From the NCBI RefSeq assembly GCF_014109805.1, contig NZ_CP059403.1, forward strand, positions 1-64,000: a DNA stretch of 64,000 bases, in the 5' to 3' direction. How positions within the stretch are numbered: position 1 is the stretch's first letter; each line of letters starts with the position of its first letter. Positions 43,676 to 53,842 of this stretch are shown here, piece after piece. The notes beneath the pieces were generated by a model that saw only the letters and a program-made list of their open reading frames with translations, did not search any database and was not told where the DNA came from. The stretch comes from Legionella sp. PC1000. GTDB taxonomy: Bacteria; Pseudomonadota; Gammaproteobacteria; Legionellales; Legionellaceae. Made by a program: the position numbers and the translations under genes.

Positions 43676-43966
43676 TTAGCATTTATTCTGGAAATAATAA
43701 GGCTTGATGGTTTCATAAAGCAGGTCGTTAAGGTGGTGTATCACTCGATGAATTAAAATATCATGGGCATCGGTGAATTGATGGGCGATTACATCACTGA
43801 CTGCATCAGTCGTTTGCTCTTCTTTGGCCAGGATTAACAGTAGATGCTCTGGTTGTGTGGAAAGAAATTCGTTAATTAGCGGGCGAAGCAGTTCTTGGGT
43901 CACCTCTTTTCTGGATAAATAAATTAAACACTCGCGCTCCAGTGTATAAAACAATTTTTTATTCAT
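43676..43966 (-). CDS. Small helical protein, unknown
   Basis: 96 residues, soluble, helical, with an acidic middle (LLLILAKEEQTTDAVSDVI) and many His near the C-terminus. Its ATG overlaps the stop of the degraded gene to its right (CATGA), so it was once coupled to that gene. No family recognised. A weak hairpin lies between it and the CsrA-like gene. Confidence 0.55.
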   Translation of the reverse strand: MNKKLFYTLERECLIYLSRKEVTQELLRPLINEFLSTQPEHLLLILAKEEQTTDAVSDVIAHQFTDAHDILIHRVIHHLNDLLYETIKPYYFQNKC

Positions 43967-44310
43967 GGTGTATCCCTTTGCAGCCAGCCCTCAATATAGG
44001 TGATGGTTTCTTCTATAGTACTTACTTCCTGATTATAAAAGTACATCAAATAATCCTGAGCTGTTTTTCAATCAGTGGATAATCAAAAGCCTCAAGGCTT
44101 TTTTCATGCATTCCAAATCAAATGGGAAGTTCCTGAGTCATTAAGGTTAACAATTCTTTTAACATCTCATGAGTCAGGTAATTTTTCAATGCTTCGTCAC
44201 TGTGTACGATAGACAACTGGTGGAATGAATAATTTAAGAATATCTATGGCCTGTGACTGAGTCAATGGTTTAGTTAATAAGCACCCATTCTTGGCTCAAT
44301 GCATCCCCTC
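43963..44310 (-). pseudogene. Degraded gene upstream of the 96-residue protein
   Basis: Protein-like pieces occur in three minus-strand frames in order: LTQSQAIDILKLFIPPVVYR, then SDEALKNYLTHEMLKELLTL in another frame, then AQDYLMYFYNQEVSTIEETI and ITYIEGWLQRDTP in a third. Each is broken by stops. The last piece ends in TGA overlapping the next ATG. This looks like one helical protein of about 110 residues with at least two frameshifts. It accounts for most of the 414-bp gap before the diguanylate cyclase. Confidence 0.5.
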
Positions 44311-44380
44311 ATTTGAAGAGCAATGCAAAAATAAGGACTTACTACTATGCTTTCAGTAGAGAAACATTTAAGTTGATAAG

Positions 44381-45232
44381 ATGCTATTGATACCGGTCAG
44401 TATGATTATTTTAGGCATTGGGTTTCTTGGTTCAGGCGCATTTTTAATTTTTAGATTACTGCGACAAACCCTTTATTATCGTGTGCAATGGATTTCTTAT
44501 CTGTTACTTATTGCTTTTTTTATTTTAAGTTATGCCGGCTGTATCGTCTATGGCATTTATTACGATCCCCATTGTCTTAATTATTGGTATGCCACACTCT
44601 TTCTTCTTGGAGGCGTTTATGTGTATTTATCCTGCAATTTAATGACGAACACCATGAATAAAATGGAGTTAATGGATGACATCACCCTGCGGTATGAATT
44701 ATTAAAACAGCGCAGTACACTCGATAGTTTGACTGAGTGTTTAACTCGAGATTATTTATTAGAGGTTTTGAATCACCGTTTTCAGAAAATTAAACTGGAT
44801 GAGGGGATGTTGGTGATACTCTTTATTGATATGGATGGTTTTAAAGCTATTAATGATAATCATGGTCATGACATAGGGGATAAAGCATTACAGCAATTCA
44901 CTCAACTCCTAAAACGGCGTTTACGAAAAGAAGATTTAGTCTGCCGCTATGGTGGGGATGAATTTATTGTACTAATGGAGCATATTGCGATTGAGGATGC
45001 TCAAAAAATTGCTTCGGATATTGTCCGAAGAGCCAGGCAATTGAGCCAAGATAACGTGCAATTGACTGGTTGTTCTATAGGTATTGCAGTGTTGAATAAG
45101 CACTCGTCTTCCATCAATGAAGTCATAAAAAAAGCCGATATTGCCTGTTATGCGGCGAAGCAAAAGAAGAGCAAAAATTCTGTTTGTCTGTACAGCCATG
45201 CGTTATCTGCCGCTAATCACTCCAAAAACTAA
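44381..45232 (+). CDS. Membrane diguanylate cyclase (GGDEF)
   Basis: 283 residues. Three hydrophobic segments at the N-terminus (about 3-25, 38-60, 67-87) are followed by a GGDEF domain with the metal residue region LFIDMDGFKAINDNHGHDIG and the active motif RYGGDEF at about 189-195. The RxxD product-inhibition site (RKED) lies five residues before GGDEF, so the enzyme is likely active and feedback controlled. It makes c-di-GMP at the inner membrane. A short ATG-started frame of 9 codons precedes it. No EAL domain is present. Confidence 0.88.
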   Translation: MLLIPVSMIILGIGFLGSGAFLIFRLLRQTLYYRVQWISYLLLIAFFILSYAGCIVYGIYYDPHCLNYWYATLFLLGGVYVYLSCNLMTNTMNKMELMDDITLRYELLKQRSTLDSLTECLTRDYLLEVLNHRFQKIKLDEGMLVILFIDMDGFKAINDNHGHDIGDKALQQFTQLLKRRLRKEDLVCRYGGDEFIVLMEHIAIEDAQKIASDIVRRARQLSQDNVQLTGCSIGIAVLNKHSSSINEVIKKADIACYAAKQKKSKNSVCLYSHALSAANHSKN

Positions 45233-45309
45233 CATTAGAATATTTACGATTATCAATCCTTAGTTGTCATCTTTTTAGAAATGTATCTCATTGAGTTTTA
45301 ATGGGTTGA

Positions 45310-45353
45310 TTGACAACATACCCTTATAGGTATATACCTATAAGGGTATGTTG
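45310..45353 (+). promoter_or_regulatory. CsoR promoter with 40-bp perfect palindromic operator
   Basis: CAACATACCCTTATAGGTAT (45314-45333) is followed without a gap by its exact reverse complement to 45353. TTGACA at 45310-45315 gives a -35 box; a TATA-like -10 (TATACC or TATATA) lies inside the palindrome. A CsoR tetramer bound here would cover the promoter. TACCC and GGGTA blocks agree with known CsoR-type sites. Confidence 0.75.
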
Positions 45354-45364
45354 GAGAACATGTC

Positions 45365-45640
45365 ATGCCCAAACTTCCTGAACATCATAGTGAATTATCC
45401 CGACTTAATCGAGCTATAGGTCAGCTTGAAGGTATTAAGCGGATGATTGAAGAGCAGCGTTATTGTGTGGATATTTTGTCGCAATTGCGTGCTGTTCGAA
45501 ATGCTGTAAAAACAATTGAGCTCGGCGTGCTTGAGCGCCATGTTTTAAATTGTCTTAATGAGGTTGCTTGCCATGGCAGTCAGGAATCGCGTCAGGAAAA
45601 AATGGATGAAATAATGGGCTTGCTTAAAAAATACGATTGA
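45365..45640 (+). CDS. csoR: CsoR/FrmR-family copper-sensing repressor
   Basis: 91 residues, all helical: LSRLNRAIGQLEGIKRMIEE, RYCVDILSQLRAVRNAV, LERHVLNCLNEVA. The Cys in YCVDIL and the H-x3-C in RHVLNC are the C-H-C copper ligands of CsoR. Copper binding releases the operator directly upstream. The gene heads the operon and is followed 8 bases later by copA. GGAG lies before the ATG. Confidence 0.9.
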   Translation: MPKLPEHHSELSRLNRAIGQLEGIKRMIEEQRYCVDILSQLRAVRNAVKTIELGVLERHVLNCLNEVACHGSQESRQEKMDEIMGLLKKYD

Positions 45641-45648
45641 GGTGAATG

Positions 45649-47847
45649 ATGAGTACACATAACCACAAAACTGAGCACACCAAAGAGGAGCACAGTTGTT
45701 GCGCTCATCAACATAAAAACCCTCCTGCGTCCAGTGTTGATAAAGAGACAGGAACTACAATGTATACCTGCCCAATGCATCCGCAAATCCGTCAAGACAA
45801 ACCCGGAACTTGTCCCATTTGCGGCATGGCGCTTGAACCTGAACAAGTGAGTTTAACAGAGCAAAAAAATCCTGAATATCAGGACATGTTTTGGCGCTTC
45901 ATTGTGGCATTTGTCGCCAGTATTCCCATTGTGATTTTAGCGATGGGTGAACGCTGGTTGAGCGCATCGATTCCAGTGCCTTTATCCTTATGGCTTCAAG
46001 CAATGCTTGCCACCGTGGTGGTTTGGGGTTGCGGCTGGCCATTCTTCGTTAGAGGTTGGCAATCGCTTCGATCACAACGATTGAATATGTTTACTCTAAT
46101 TGCCTTAGGTACGGGAATTGCCTGGGGGTATAGTTTAGTAGTAGTTATTTTCCCCCAATGGTTTCCCCTTCATTTGCAAGAAAATGGGATGATTCCGGTA
46201 TATTTCGAAGCGGCAGCAGTCATTACGACTCTGGTGCTTTTAGGTCAAGTATTGGAGTTGAAGGCGCGAGAACGCACAGGAGATGCTATTCGCGCGTTGC
46301 TTCATTTAAATCCTACAGTCGCTCATCGATTAAATGATCATGATAAAGATGAGGATATTACGCTTGATGAGGTGCGCGTAGGGGACAGATTACTAGTGCG
46401 TCCGGGCGAAAAAATCCCGGTTGATGGGGAGTTGATTCAGGGTCAAAGCGATGTCGATGAGTCCATGCTAACCGGTGAGCCTATGCCTGTTGCAAAAGAA
46501 ATAGGCAATCACGTCATTGGCGGGACCCTCAATCAACAAGGAAGCTTCATTATAAAAGCCGCCCAGGTGGGCAAAGATACGTTACTTGCTCGTATTATTA
46601 CCCAAGTCAGCGAAGCGCAACGCACTCAAGCTCCTATTCAACGGTTGGCTGATGCTGTTTCAGCCTGGTTTGTGCCATTGGTTTTAGGGATTGCAGGGCT
46701 TTCGTTTCTCGTCTGGTTTTTAATAGGGCCTGAGCCTTCTTTAAGTTATGGACTAATTGCTGCTATTTCCGTACTGATTATTGCCTGCCCTTGTGCTTTG
46801 GGGCTTGCAACGCCTATGTCAATCATGGTGGGGATTGGTGAAGGCGCACGACGTGGTATCTTGATTAAAAACGCAGCTTCTTTAGAGCTATTACGAAAAG
46901 TCGACACACTTGTTGTGGATAAAACAGGAACATTGACTCAAGGCCATCCAGCGTTAACCCAAATTATCCCAAGTATGAATTGGCAAGAAGATGAACTGCT
47001 GCGTCTTGCGGCATCCCTTGAGCGTCATAGTGAACATCCACTGGCTAAAGCCTTACGTGATGAAGCGCTAAAACGCCAAATTAATTTGGAAGAGGCCACA
47101 GATTTTATTGCAGTCAGAGGTAAAGGCGCTCAAGCCAAAATCAATGATGCGATTATTGCCATTGGCAATGCCCATTGGTTGTCTGTTCCTGGTGATGAGA
47201 TTCCTGATGCGGCATTAACAGCACAAAAAGAGGGAGCTACTGTGATTTATATGACGGTCAATAAACAATTAGCCGGTGTCTTTATGGTAGCCGACCCTAT
47301 TAAAGAGTCGAGCCAACATGCGGTCGCCTCCTTAATAAAAAAGGGCATTCAAGTCATCATGCTCACCGGTGATAATGCCATGACAGCTAAAGCGGTAGCC
47401 CAACAAGTTGGTATTCAAGAAGTCATTGCTGAGGTGCTGCCCGATGAAAAGAGCAACGTAATTCGCAAGCTGCAACAAAAAGGACATGTGGTTGCCATGG
47501 TGGGGGACGGGGTTAATGATGCCATTGCGCTGGCAAAAGCCGACATTGGCATTGCGATGGGAACCGGTAGTGATGTGGCGATTGAAAGCGCTGGCATGAC
47601 CTTATTATCAGGTGATTTAAGCAAACTTTTAGAAGCCTACGAATTATCGGTGCATACGGTACAAAATATTCATCAAAACCTCTTTTTTGCCTTTTTTTAT
47701 AATGCACTGGGCGTGCCGGTCGCGGCAGGCGTTCTTTATCCACTTACAGGGTTGTTGCTTAACCCGATTATAGCCGGTACTGCCATGGCACTCAGTTCCG
47801 TGTCAGTGATTGTCAATGCGTTGCGTTTACGTCATAAACTGTCATGA
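45649..47847 (+). CDS. copA: Copper/silver P1B-type ATPase with HMBD
   Basis: About 732 residues. A His-rich start is followed by a heavy-metal-binding domain ([20 protein letters not shown]), eight membrane helices, the actuator DESMLTGEP, the ion-binding CPC ([13 protein letters not shown]), phosphorylation site [11 protein letters not shown] motif SEHPLA and hinge [20 protein letters not shown]. It exports Cu(I) or Ag(I) across the inner membrane, probably delivering to the periplasmic parts of the same island. The first ATG (45646) and second (45649) are both possible. The N-terminal domain resembles SilP/CopA variants rather than the HMA-domain type. Confidence 0.93.
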   Translation: MSTHNHKTEHTKEEHSCCAHQHKNPPASSVDKETGTTMYTCPMHPQIRQDKPGTCPICGMALEPEQVSLTEQKNPEYQDMFWRFIVAFVASIPIVILAMGERWLSASIPVPLSLWLQAMLATVVVWGCGWPFFVRGWQSLRSQRLNMFTLIALGTGIAWGYSLVVVIFPQWFPLHLQENGMIPVYFEAAAVITTLVLLGQVLELKARERTGDAIRALLHLNPTVAHRLNDHDKDEDITLDEVRVGDRLLVRPGEKIPVDGELIQGQSDVDESMLTGEPMPVAKEIGNHVIGGTLNQQGSFIIKAAQVGKDTLLARIITQVSEAQRTQAPIQRLADAVSAWFVPLVLGIAGLSFLVWFLIGPEPSLSYGLIAAISVLIIACPCALGLATPMSIMVGIGEGARRGILIKNAASLELLRKVDTLVVDKTGTLTQGHPALTQIIPSMNWQEDELLRLAASLERHSEHPLAKALRDEALKRQINLEEATDFIAVRGKGAQAKINDAIIAIGNAHWLSVPGDEIPDAALTAQKEGATVIYMTVNKQLAGVFMVADPIKESSQHAVASLIKKGIQVIMLTGDNAMTAKAVAQQVGIQEVIAEVLPDEKSNVIRKLQQKGHVVAMVGDGVNDAIALAKADIGIAMGTGSDVAIESAGMTLLSGDLSKLLEAYELSVHTVQNIHQNLFFAFFYNALGVPVAAGVLYPLTGLLLNPIIAGTAMALSSVSVIVNALRLRHKLS

Positions 47848-47891
47848 TAGAATAGCAATGAAGGGAATGTCATTTTAGGGATAGAGTATAC

Positions 47892-49202
47892 ATGATAAAA
47901 CAGAATTGGGGATTCACGTGTTTTTTGATGGGTGTTATCGCGCTGATACCTCTCTTGGGGTATGCAAAGCCTCCTTTAGATCTTAAAGAGCTTACGCAGT
48001 TGGGTATTCAAAATAATAAGGATTTAAAGGCAGCACGTTTTGCCATTGCTATTGCCGAAGCACGTCTCACGCAGTCAGGGTTATGGTCTAATCCTAGTTT
48101 GAATTTAAATAATAATGATGACAGGTTATTTAATAACGAAGGGGAGTATTCTCGCAGCATCAACTTTAACCAGGCCTTTCCCATTTCAGGCCGAATAGGC
48201 AGACAAAAAACGGTTGCACGTATTGATATTCTTCGCGCGCAGGCGGAAGTGTTTGAGGCGACACGCCAACTCAGTGCAAAAGTCGCCAATGCGTTTTATA
48301 CGGTGGTGGTTGCAGAAAATCGGATGCAACAACTTAATTATTTACAAGGTATTAATCAAGAATTAGTACGTGTCATTCATAATCGCTACCATGCAGCTGA
48401 AATTTCTAAATTGGATGATAATTCAGCTCGCATCGAATACGCACGAATCAAACAAGAAAAACAACTATTAAAAAGCCAACTGATTAGCCAATATGCGCTA
48501 TTAAATCAACTTATTGGACGCGCACCTAATGCGTCGTTGCACGTTGAGAAAACGATTAGGATAGCGAAAGGTCTTCCTTCTTTAGGAAGTCTAATCAATC
48601 ATGCACTCAATAATCGTCCTGACCGGCGAGGCTTATTACTCGCAGAACAGCGTGCATTGGCTGATAGGCGCTTGGCACAAGCAGAGCGCTTTGCGGATTG
48701 GAATTTAGGTGTTGGCGTACAGCAAGATAAAATTGTGGTAGAAGGTGCCCCACCCCAACAAGCCGACCGCACTTTAGGAGTTTCGTTATCGATTCCCCTG
48801 CCGATACTGAATCGTAATCAGGGACGAATTTTAGAGGCGGGCGCTACAGGTGCTCAGGCAATGATGGCCATTGATGCCTTAAATCTTGCTATTGAAACTG
48901 AAGTCACCAGCAATTACGGTCAGCTAAATGCGCTTAAAATAAGTGTGGTACAAACGCAAGGAACCTCTCTTCGTTTAGGACTTGAGAATGTGACACTTGC
49001 CCGTGAAGCGTATCAAAATGGGCAAGTCTCTTTTCTTAATGTCTTACAGGTCCAACGGCAACAAAACGAGGTACAAATGGCGTATTTAACGACCGTGGGG
49101 CAATATTTTCAATCGTATGTTGCCTTATGTACGGCTATTGGAGCACCGCATTCAAGCGAGTTGTGCTCTTATTTATCTTTCACTAAGGACACGACTAAAT
49201 GA
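47892..49202 (+). CDS. Outer-membrane factor of heavy-metal RND efflux (TolC family)
   Basis: 436 residues with a signal peptide (FLMGVIALIPLLGYA) and the two-repeat outer-membrane-efflux pattern (ELTQLGIQNNKDLKAARFAI early; YQNGQVSFLNVLQVQRQQNE late). It forms the outer channel for the pump encoded by the next two genes. The stop overlaps the next start by ATGA. In Legionella the similar set is called helCBA; which metal this copy carries is set mainly by its partner. Confidence 0.88.
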   Translation: MIKQNWGFTCFLMGVIALIPLLGYAKPPLDLKELTQLGIQNNKDLKAARFAIAIAEARLTQSGLWSNPSLNLNNNDDRLFNNEGEYSRSINFNQAFPISGRIGRQKTVARIDILRAQAEVFEATRQLSAKVANAFYTVVVAENRMQQLNYLQGINQELVRVIHNRYHAAEISKLDDNSARIEYARIKQEKQLLKSQLISQYALLNQLIGRAPNASLHVEKTIRIAKGLPSLGSLINHALNNRPDRRGLLLAEQRALADRRLAQAERFADWNLGVGVQQDKIVVEGAPPQQADRTLGVSLSIPLPILNRNQGRILEAGATGAQAMMAIDALNLAIETEVTSNYGQLNALKISVVQTQGTSLRLGLENVTLAREAYQNGQVSFLNVLQVQRQQNEVQMAYLTTVGQYFQSYVALCTAIGAPHSSELCSYLSFTKDTTK

Positions 49203-50170
49203 TTCATGGAACTCATAGTACCCGCCAAAGAGTGCGGTTAGTTTTTTTGCTGGGGATCCTTTTGCATTCATCACTTCTTATCGCGCATGGGGATGAAATT
49301 GAAGTAAATACCTCAGGCCCTGCACAGGCGGTTACATTAACACCTGAACAAACCACGATGCTGGGCATTGAAGTATCTGAAGCCACAGCGCGTCCAATGG
49401 CTGAGTTTTTGACGTTAAATGGTCAAATCCAATTGTTACCCAATGCTCAAGCCGATGTTAGCGTGCGTATTAGTGGTGCAGTGACTGATATTGTTGCCAA
49501 TCTAGGTGATACGGTAACCAAAGGACAAGTTGTAGCTACCGTGCAATCGCGTCTCGTTGGAGACCCTCCACCCAGTGTCGCGGTAAAAGCACCCATTTCA
49601 GGTGTTATCGATGCACGCAACGTGAACTTAGGCCAAGCAGTAGAGCCTAATACCGTTTTGTTCCACATCAGTAACCGCGACCAATTGCTGGCCATTGCCC
49701 AAGTGTATGAAGAAGATTTAGGTAAGATTAAACGAGGACAAAACGTTAATGTCCATGTTTTAAGTTATCCAAATCGAATTTTTCCAGGCAAGGTTACGCT
49801 GATTGAGCCCAACTTAGATCCCTTAACACGCAGTGTGAATGTACAAATCAGTCTTGATAACAAAGAAGGGTTACTAAAGCCGGGCATGTTCATGCGTGCC
49901 AATGTGGTTTTGCGCTTTACAGAAGGTGCGCTCACGATACCTAATAATGCCGTACTTGAAATCGACAACGCCACCTTTGTGTTTGTAAAGAATGGCACCA
50001 CCTATGACCGAACGGCGGTAAAGCTCGGGGGTCGTGATGATAAGTACACTGAAATTATAGAAGGCTTAGTGCCAGGGGATGCGGTTGTGACTCAAGGAAA
50101 CCGTGAATTATACACCTTATCCTTAAGCGGTGGTGGCAGCAAAAAAAACGGTGACAAGGAGTCTCACTAA
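49199..50170 (+). CDS. RND efflux periplasmic adaptor (CusB/CzcB-like)
   Basis: 323 residues with a signal peptide (LVFLLGILLHSSLLIAHG), a split biotinyl-lipoyl domain (VSGAVTDIVANLGDTVTKG-like and PISGVIDARNVNLGQAVEPN), a beta-barrel domain and the conserved end VPGDAVVTQGNRELYTL. It bridges the RND pump to the outer-membrane factor. It joins the pump gene by TAATG. It lacks extra N-terminal metal-binding Met clusters typical of CusB. Confidence 0.88.
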   Translation: MIHGTHSTRQRVRLVFLLGILLHSSLLIAHGDEIEVNTSGPAQAVTLTPEQTTMLGIEVSEATARPMAEFLTLNGQIQLLPNAQADVSVRISGAVTDIVANLGDTVTKGQVVATVQSRLVGDPPPSVAVKAPISGVIDARNVNLGQAVEPNTVLFHISNRDQLLAIAQVYEEDLGKIKRGQNVNVHVLSYPNRIFPGKVTLIEPNLDPLTRSVNVQISLDNKEGLLKPGMFMRANVVLRFTEGALTIPNNAVLEIDNATFVFVKNGTTYDRTAVKLGGRDDKYTEIIEGLVPGDAVVTQGNRELYTLSLSGGGSKKNGDKESH

Positions 50171-53100
50171 TGTTTACTCGCTTAATTGCCTGGTCGTTAC
50201 ATAATCGTCTTTTGATTCTAGCCTTAACACTGGTTCTTTGTCTTTTAGGTGGTTACACCTTAAAACAAATGCCGGTGGATGTGTTTCCTGAATTTGCGCC
50301 ACCGCAAGTAGTGGTACAAACCGAAGCGCCGGGCATGGCAACGCAAGATGTCGAAACGCTCATCACCTACCCTTTGGAAAGTGCCATTAACGGCACTCCA
50401 GGGGTGGCTAGCGTGCGCTCAAAAACCTCTGTTGGTTTATCGACAATTACAGTGGTTTTTGATGATAGAACCGATATTTACCGTAACCGACAACTGGTTA
50501 ACGAGCGTATTCAACAAATGAGCAACAGACTTCCACCTGGGGTTAATCCCCCGGTGATGCTTCCTGTGACCTCAGCTGTGGGTTGGCTTGTTAAATACGC
50601 CTTAATCAGTGATACCGCAAGCCCAGAAACTTTGCGCACAATTTCGGATTGGACGATTAGGCCCAGGATTTTGGCCTTAGGTGGGGTTGCTTCAGTGGTA
50701 TCACTGGGTGGTGAAGTGAAACAATACCAGGTGCGGTTAATTCCTGAACGCATGCTTGCCTATGGTGTAACCATTGAAGAAGTGCGCCAAGCATTAACCA
50801 CCGCCAACCAAAATGTACCCGGTGCTTTCGTGCACCAGGCAGGAAGCGAGCTTGTGGTAGGAACGGTTGGTCGAATCCAATCCCTGGAGGACATTAGAAA
50901 AACCGCGATTACAGTGCGAAAAGGAGTCCCCATTACCATCAATAACGTGGCAATCGTCGCCTTTGGTGGAGAAATTAAGCGTGGAGATGGCGCTTATAAT
51001 ACAAAGCCTGCGGTGATTGGCACGATTTCCAAAGCCTATGGTGCTGATACGGTGACAACTACTGCTAAAGTGGAGCAGGCTTTAAAGAACATCAAGCAAA
51101 CACTGCCCGCGGGTGTTGCGCTTAAAACCGAAGTCTTTCGACAAGCCAATTTTATCGAGTCTGCGATTCATAATTTAACCCGCGCACTTTTGGAGGGCGC
51201 GATTATTGTTATCGCCGTACTGTTTTTGTTTTTGATGAATTGGCGCGCTTCGTTTATTACATTTCTTTCCATGCCGGTATCTTTTGTCATTGGTTTATTG
51301 GTATTGCACTATTTTGGCATTGGCATTAACTCGATGACGCTAGGTGGGATGGCAATTGCCATTGGTGAGGTGGTGGATGATGGCATCATTACCGTAGAAA
51401 ATGTGGTGCATCGCTTAAGAGTGAACCGCCAAGAAATTAATCCACTACCTGCAATTGAAGTCGTTTTTGATGCCGTGCTTGAGATACGAAGTTCCGTTGT
51501 TTACGCCACCGTCATTATAAGCCTTGTTTTTTTACCGATTTTCTTTCTATCAGGTATTGCTGAGCGTATTTTTAGTCCCTTGGCCATTGCTTATATTGCT
51601 TCGGTATTGGGTTCGCTTGTGGTGTCCATTACTATGGTGCCGGCACTTTGTTATCTCTTATTGGTTCGAAGCCAAGAAAAAAAGGAAGATGCTGAGGTGA
51701 GCTTGCATGCGTTGTCCCAACGCGAGCGTCATTATGGGGTTGAGCAAAAGACAGAACATAATGCTGAGTCTGAAACCCGTTTTGTCCGGTGGCTTAAGGG
51801 ACATTTTTTAACTGCCTTACACTGGTCTTTGGCACATTTTAAAGCGGTAGTTGCGATGTCTCTGGCCGCATTTTTATTTGCGCTCGCTTTACTTCCTTTT
51901 TTTGGTACTTCGTTTTTACCTGAATTTCATGAAGGAAATTTCATTGTAGCCATGAGTACCTTGCCTGGCACCTCCTTAGAGGAATCAATGCGCTTAGGTC
52001 AACAGGTGCAAAAAACCTTAATGCGTTATCCGCAAGTCATCTCAATTGCTCAGCGTGCCGGACGCAGTGAGTTGGATGAAGATGCACTACCGCCTAATGT
52101 CAGTGAATTTGATTTGCGTCTTGATTTTAATAAAAACAAATTCATGCCCCCTGATGAACTGTTACGGCTCATTCGTGCAGATTTAGCCAATATTCCCGGA
52201 GCCGTATTTAATGTGGGGCAATTTATTGCCCACCGCATGGACGAAGTGTTATCAGGAGTCCGGGCGCAGGTGGCAGTGAAGCTATTTGGTGATAATTTAT
52301 CCACCTTAAATGAGTTAGGACAATCGTTAGAGGCTGTCTTAAAATCGGTTCCAGGGGTGGTCGATGTGAACAAAGAGCAGCAAATTAATGTACCGCAGGT
52401 CATTATTAAAATTGACCGTGAAAAAGCCGCACGGTACGGCGTGAATGTGGGGCAGATTTCTGAAGACGTGCAAGTGCTTTTAAATGGCGTGAGTGTTTCG
52501 AGTGTTTTAGAAGGCCAACGCACCTTTGATTTATATCTTCGTATGGATGAGCCGGGACGCGACAGCATTAAAGCCATTCAAAAAATGCTCATTGATGCGC
52601 ACGGACAAGCTGAAGCAAATTTAAGCCAAATTCCTTTGCGCGCGGTTACTGATATTAAAGTAGAACCACAACCTTTTGCGATTAATCGGGAAAATGTGCA
52701 GCGGCTATTAGTTATTGGTTTTAACGTGCAAGGACGTGATTTAGGCAGTGTGATTGCCGATGTTGAACAAGAGGTGCAAGAGAAGATTAAACTGCCTGCG
52801 GGATACTTCATTCAATACGGCGGTCAATTTGAAAGTCAACAGCAGGCATCCAAAGTGATTCTTACCTTTGGCGCTTTAGTTATTTTTATTATGCTTATTT
52901 TGCTGCATAAAGCCTTCGGTACCTTTAGAGAAGCCTTATTGGTGATGTTTAATTTACCCTTAGCATTAATTGGCGGAGTCATATCTCTCTTTATCGCCAG
53001 TGGCGAGATGAGTGTGGCCGCCATGATTGGTTTTATTACCTTATTTGGGATTGCAGCGCGAAATGGGATTATTTTGGTTAGCCATTACAATCAATTGCGT

Positions 53101-53385
53101 TTGCAGGGAAAAACACGCGAGCAAGTGGTTATTGATGGTACGCTTGATAGATTAGTGCCAGTGTTGATGACCGCCGCCACCGCAGCACTGGGGCTTTTCC
53201 CCCTGCTTTGGGGCTCACCTGCCGGTAAAGAATTGGAGCGTCCTTTAGCCCAGGTGCTGTTAGGCGGGTTATTAACATCAACCGTACTTAATATGTTTGT
53301 AGTCCCGACCGTCTATAACGCCATTGAACAATGGCGAGAAAAACGAATCGCTTTAAAGGATAATCAACTAGGAGAAACACCATGA
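50170..53385 (+). CDS. CusA/CzcA-family heavy-metal RND transporter (HelA-like)
   Basis: 1071 residues, two halves each with one helix then a large periplasmic domain and five or more helices. The start MFTRLIAWSLHNRLLILALT and VDVFPEFAPPQVVVQTEAPG are typical of heavy-metal RND proteins. Helix 4 has MAIAIGEVVDDGIITVENVV, carrying Asp and Glu residues needed for proton coupling. A loop between residues about 500 and 545 is longer and more charged than in CusA. The placement in a copper island suggests Cu or Ag export, but sequence alone does not exclude divalent metals. Confidence 0.9.
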   Translation: MFTRLIAWSLHNRLLILALTLVLCLLGGYTLKQMPVDVFPEFAPPQVVVQTEAPGMATQDVETLITYPLESAINGTPGVASVRSKTSVGLSTITVVFDDRTDIYRNRQLVNERIQQMSNRLPPGVNPPVMLPVTSAVGWLVKYALISDTASPETLRTISDWTIRPRILALGGVASVVSLGGEVKQYQVRLIPERMLAYGVTIEEVRQALTTANQNVPGAFVHQAGSELVVGTVGRIQSLEDIRKTAITVRKGVPITINNVAIVAFGGEIKRGDGAYNTKPAVIGTISKAYGADTVTTTAKVEQALKNIKQTLPAGVALKTEVFRQANFIESAIHNLTRALLEGAIIVIAVLFLFLMNWRASFITFLSMPVSFVIGLLVLHYFGIGINSMTLGGMAIAIGEVVDDGIITVENVVHRLRVNRQEINPLPAIEVVFDAVLEIRSSVVYATVIISLVFLPIFFLSGIAERIFSPLAIAYIASVLGSLVVSITMVPALCYLLLVRSQEKKEDAEVSLHALSQRERHYGVEQKTEHNAESETRFVRWLKGHFLTALHWSLAHFKAVVAMSLAAFLFALALLPFFGTSFLPEFHEGNFIVAMSTLPGTSLEESMRLGQQVQKTLMRYPQVISIAQRAGRSELDEDALPPNVSEFDLRLDFNKNKFMPPDELLRLIRADLANIPGAVFNVGQFIAHRMDEVLSGVRAQVAVKLFGDNLSTLNELGQSLEAVLKSVPGVVDVNKEQQINVPQVIIKIDREKAARYGVNVGQISEDVQVLLNGVSVSSVLEGQRTFDLYLRMDEPGRDSIKAIQKMLIDAHGQAEANLSQIPLRAVTDIKVEPQPFAINRENVQRLLVIGFNVQGRDLGSVIADVEQEVQEKIKLPAGYFIQYGGQFESQQQASKVILTFGALVIFIMLILLHKAFGTFREALLVMFNLPLALIGGVISLFIASGEMSVAAMIGFITLFGIAARNGIILVSHYNQLRLQGKTREQVVIDGTLDRLVPVLMTAATAALGLFPLLWGSPAGKELERPLAQVLLGGLLTSTVLNMFVVPTVYNAIEQWREKRIALKDNQLGETP

Positions 53386-53831
53386 AAACACAGCAATGCA
53401 ATAAAAAATCGGTATGGCTTAGTTTAATCATGAGCCTTTTTATTTGGACAATGCCTTTGGGACTCTTTGCCAATACTGCTGAAGTTTCTAAAGTAGCTAT
53501 TCCTTCCACAATACCTGAGATTTGGAAGGCTATTGATGCACAGGCTGCATCCATTACTCAATCATTAAAAGAAAACCAGTTAACCTCCATTCATGAGCAT
53601 GCGTTTGCCATTCGCGATTTAGTCAACGCACTACCCCCTTTAAGTATGGACTTATCCGATGAGCAGAAAAAATCATTACAAAGTAATTTAAACTTTGTTG
53701 CGCAGTTGGCTACACGCCTTGATAAAACGGGAGATGCCAACGATAAAGAGGGGACTCAGGCGAATTGGGATAAATTGGAAAAAATATTAACGCAATTACG
53801 CGCGCTTTATCAAACCTCACAGTCTAATTAA
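53382..53831 (+). CDS. Periplasmic helical protein of the efflux operon
   Basis: 149 residues with a signal peptide (VWLSLIMSLFIWTMPLGLFA) and a mature helical part (IHEHAFAIRDLVNALPPLSM, LNFVAQLATRLDKTGDANDK). Small helical proteins of this form often lie beside heavy-metal RND genes. ATGA overlap with the pump gene. His residues in the first helix could bind metal, which is inference. Confidence 0.7.
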   Translation: MKTQQCNKKSVWLSLIMSLFIWTMPLGLFANTAEVSKVAIPSTIPEIWKAIDAQAASITQSLKENQLTSIHEHAFAIRDLVNALPPLSMDLSDEQKKSLQSNLNFVAQLATRLDKTGDANDKEGTQANWDKLEKILTQLRALYQTSQSN

Positions 53832-53842
53832 GGATTACATTG

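Noticed and set aside
52050-52577. Minus-strand frame of 175 codons inside the RND pump gene
   Set aside because: It is the antisense shadow of a well-conserved transporter and its product is Ser/Thr-rich low-complexity.
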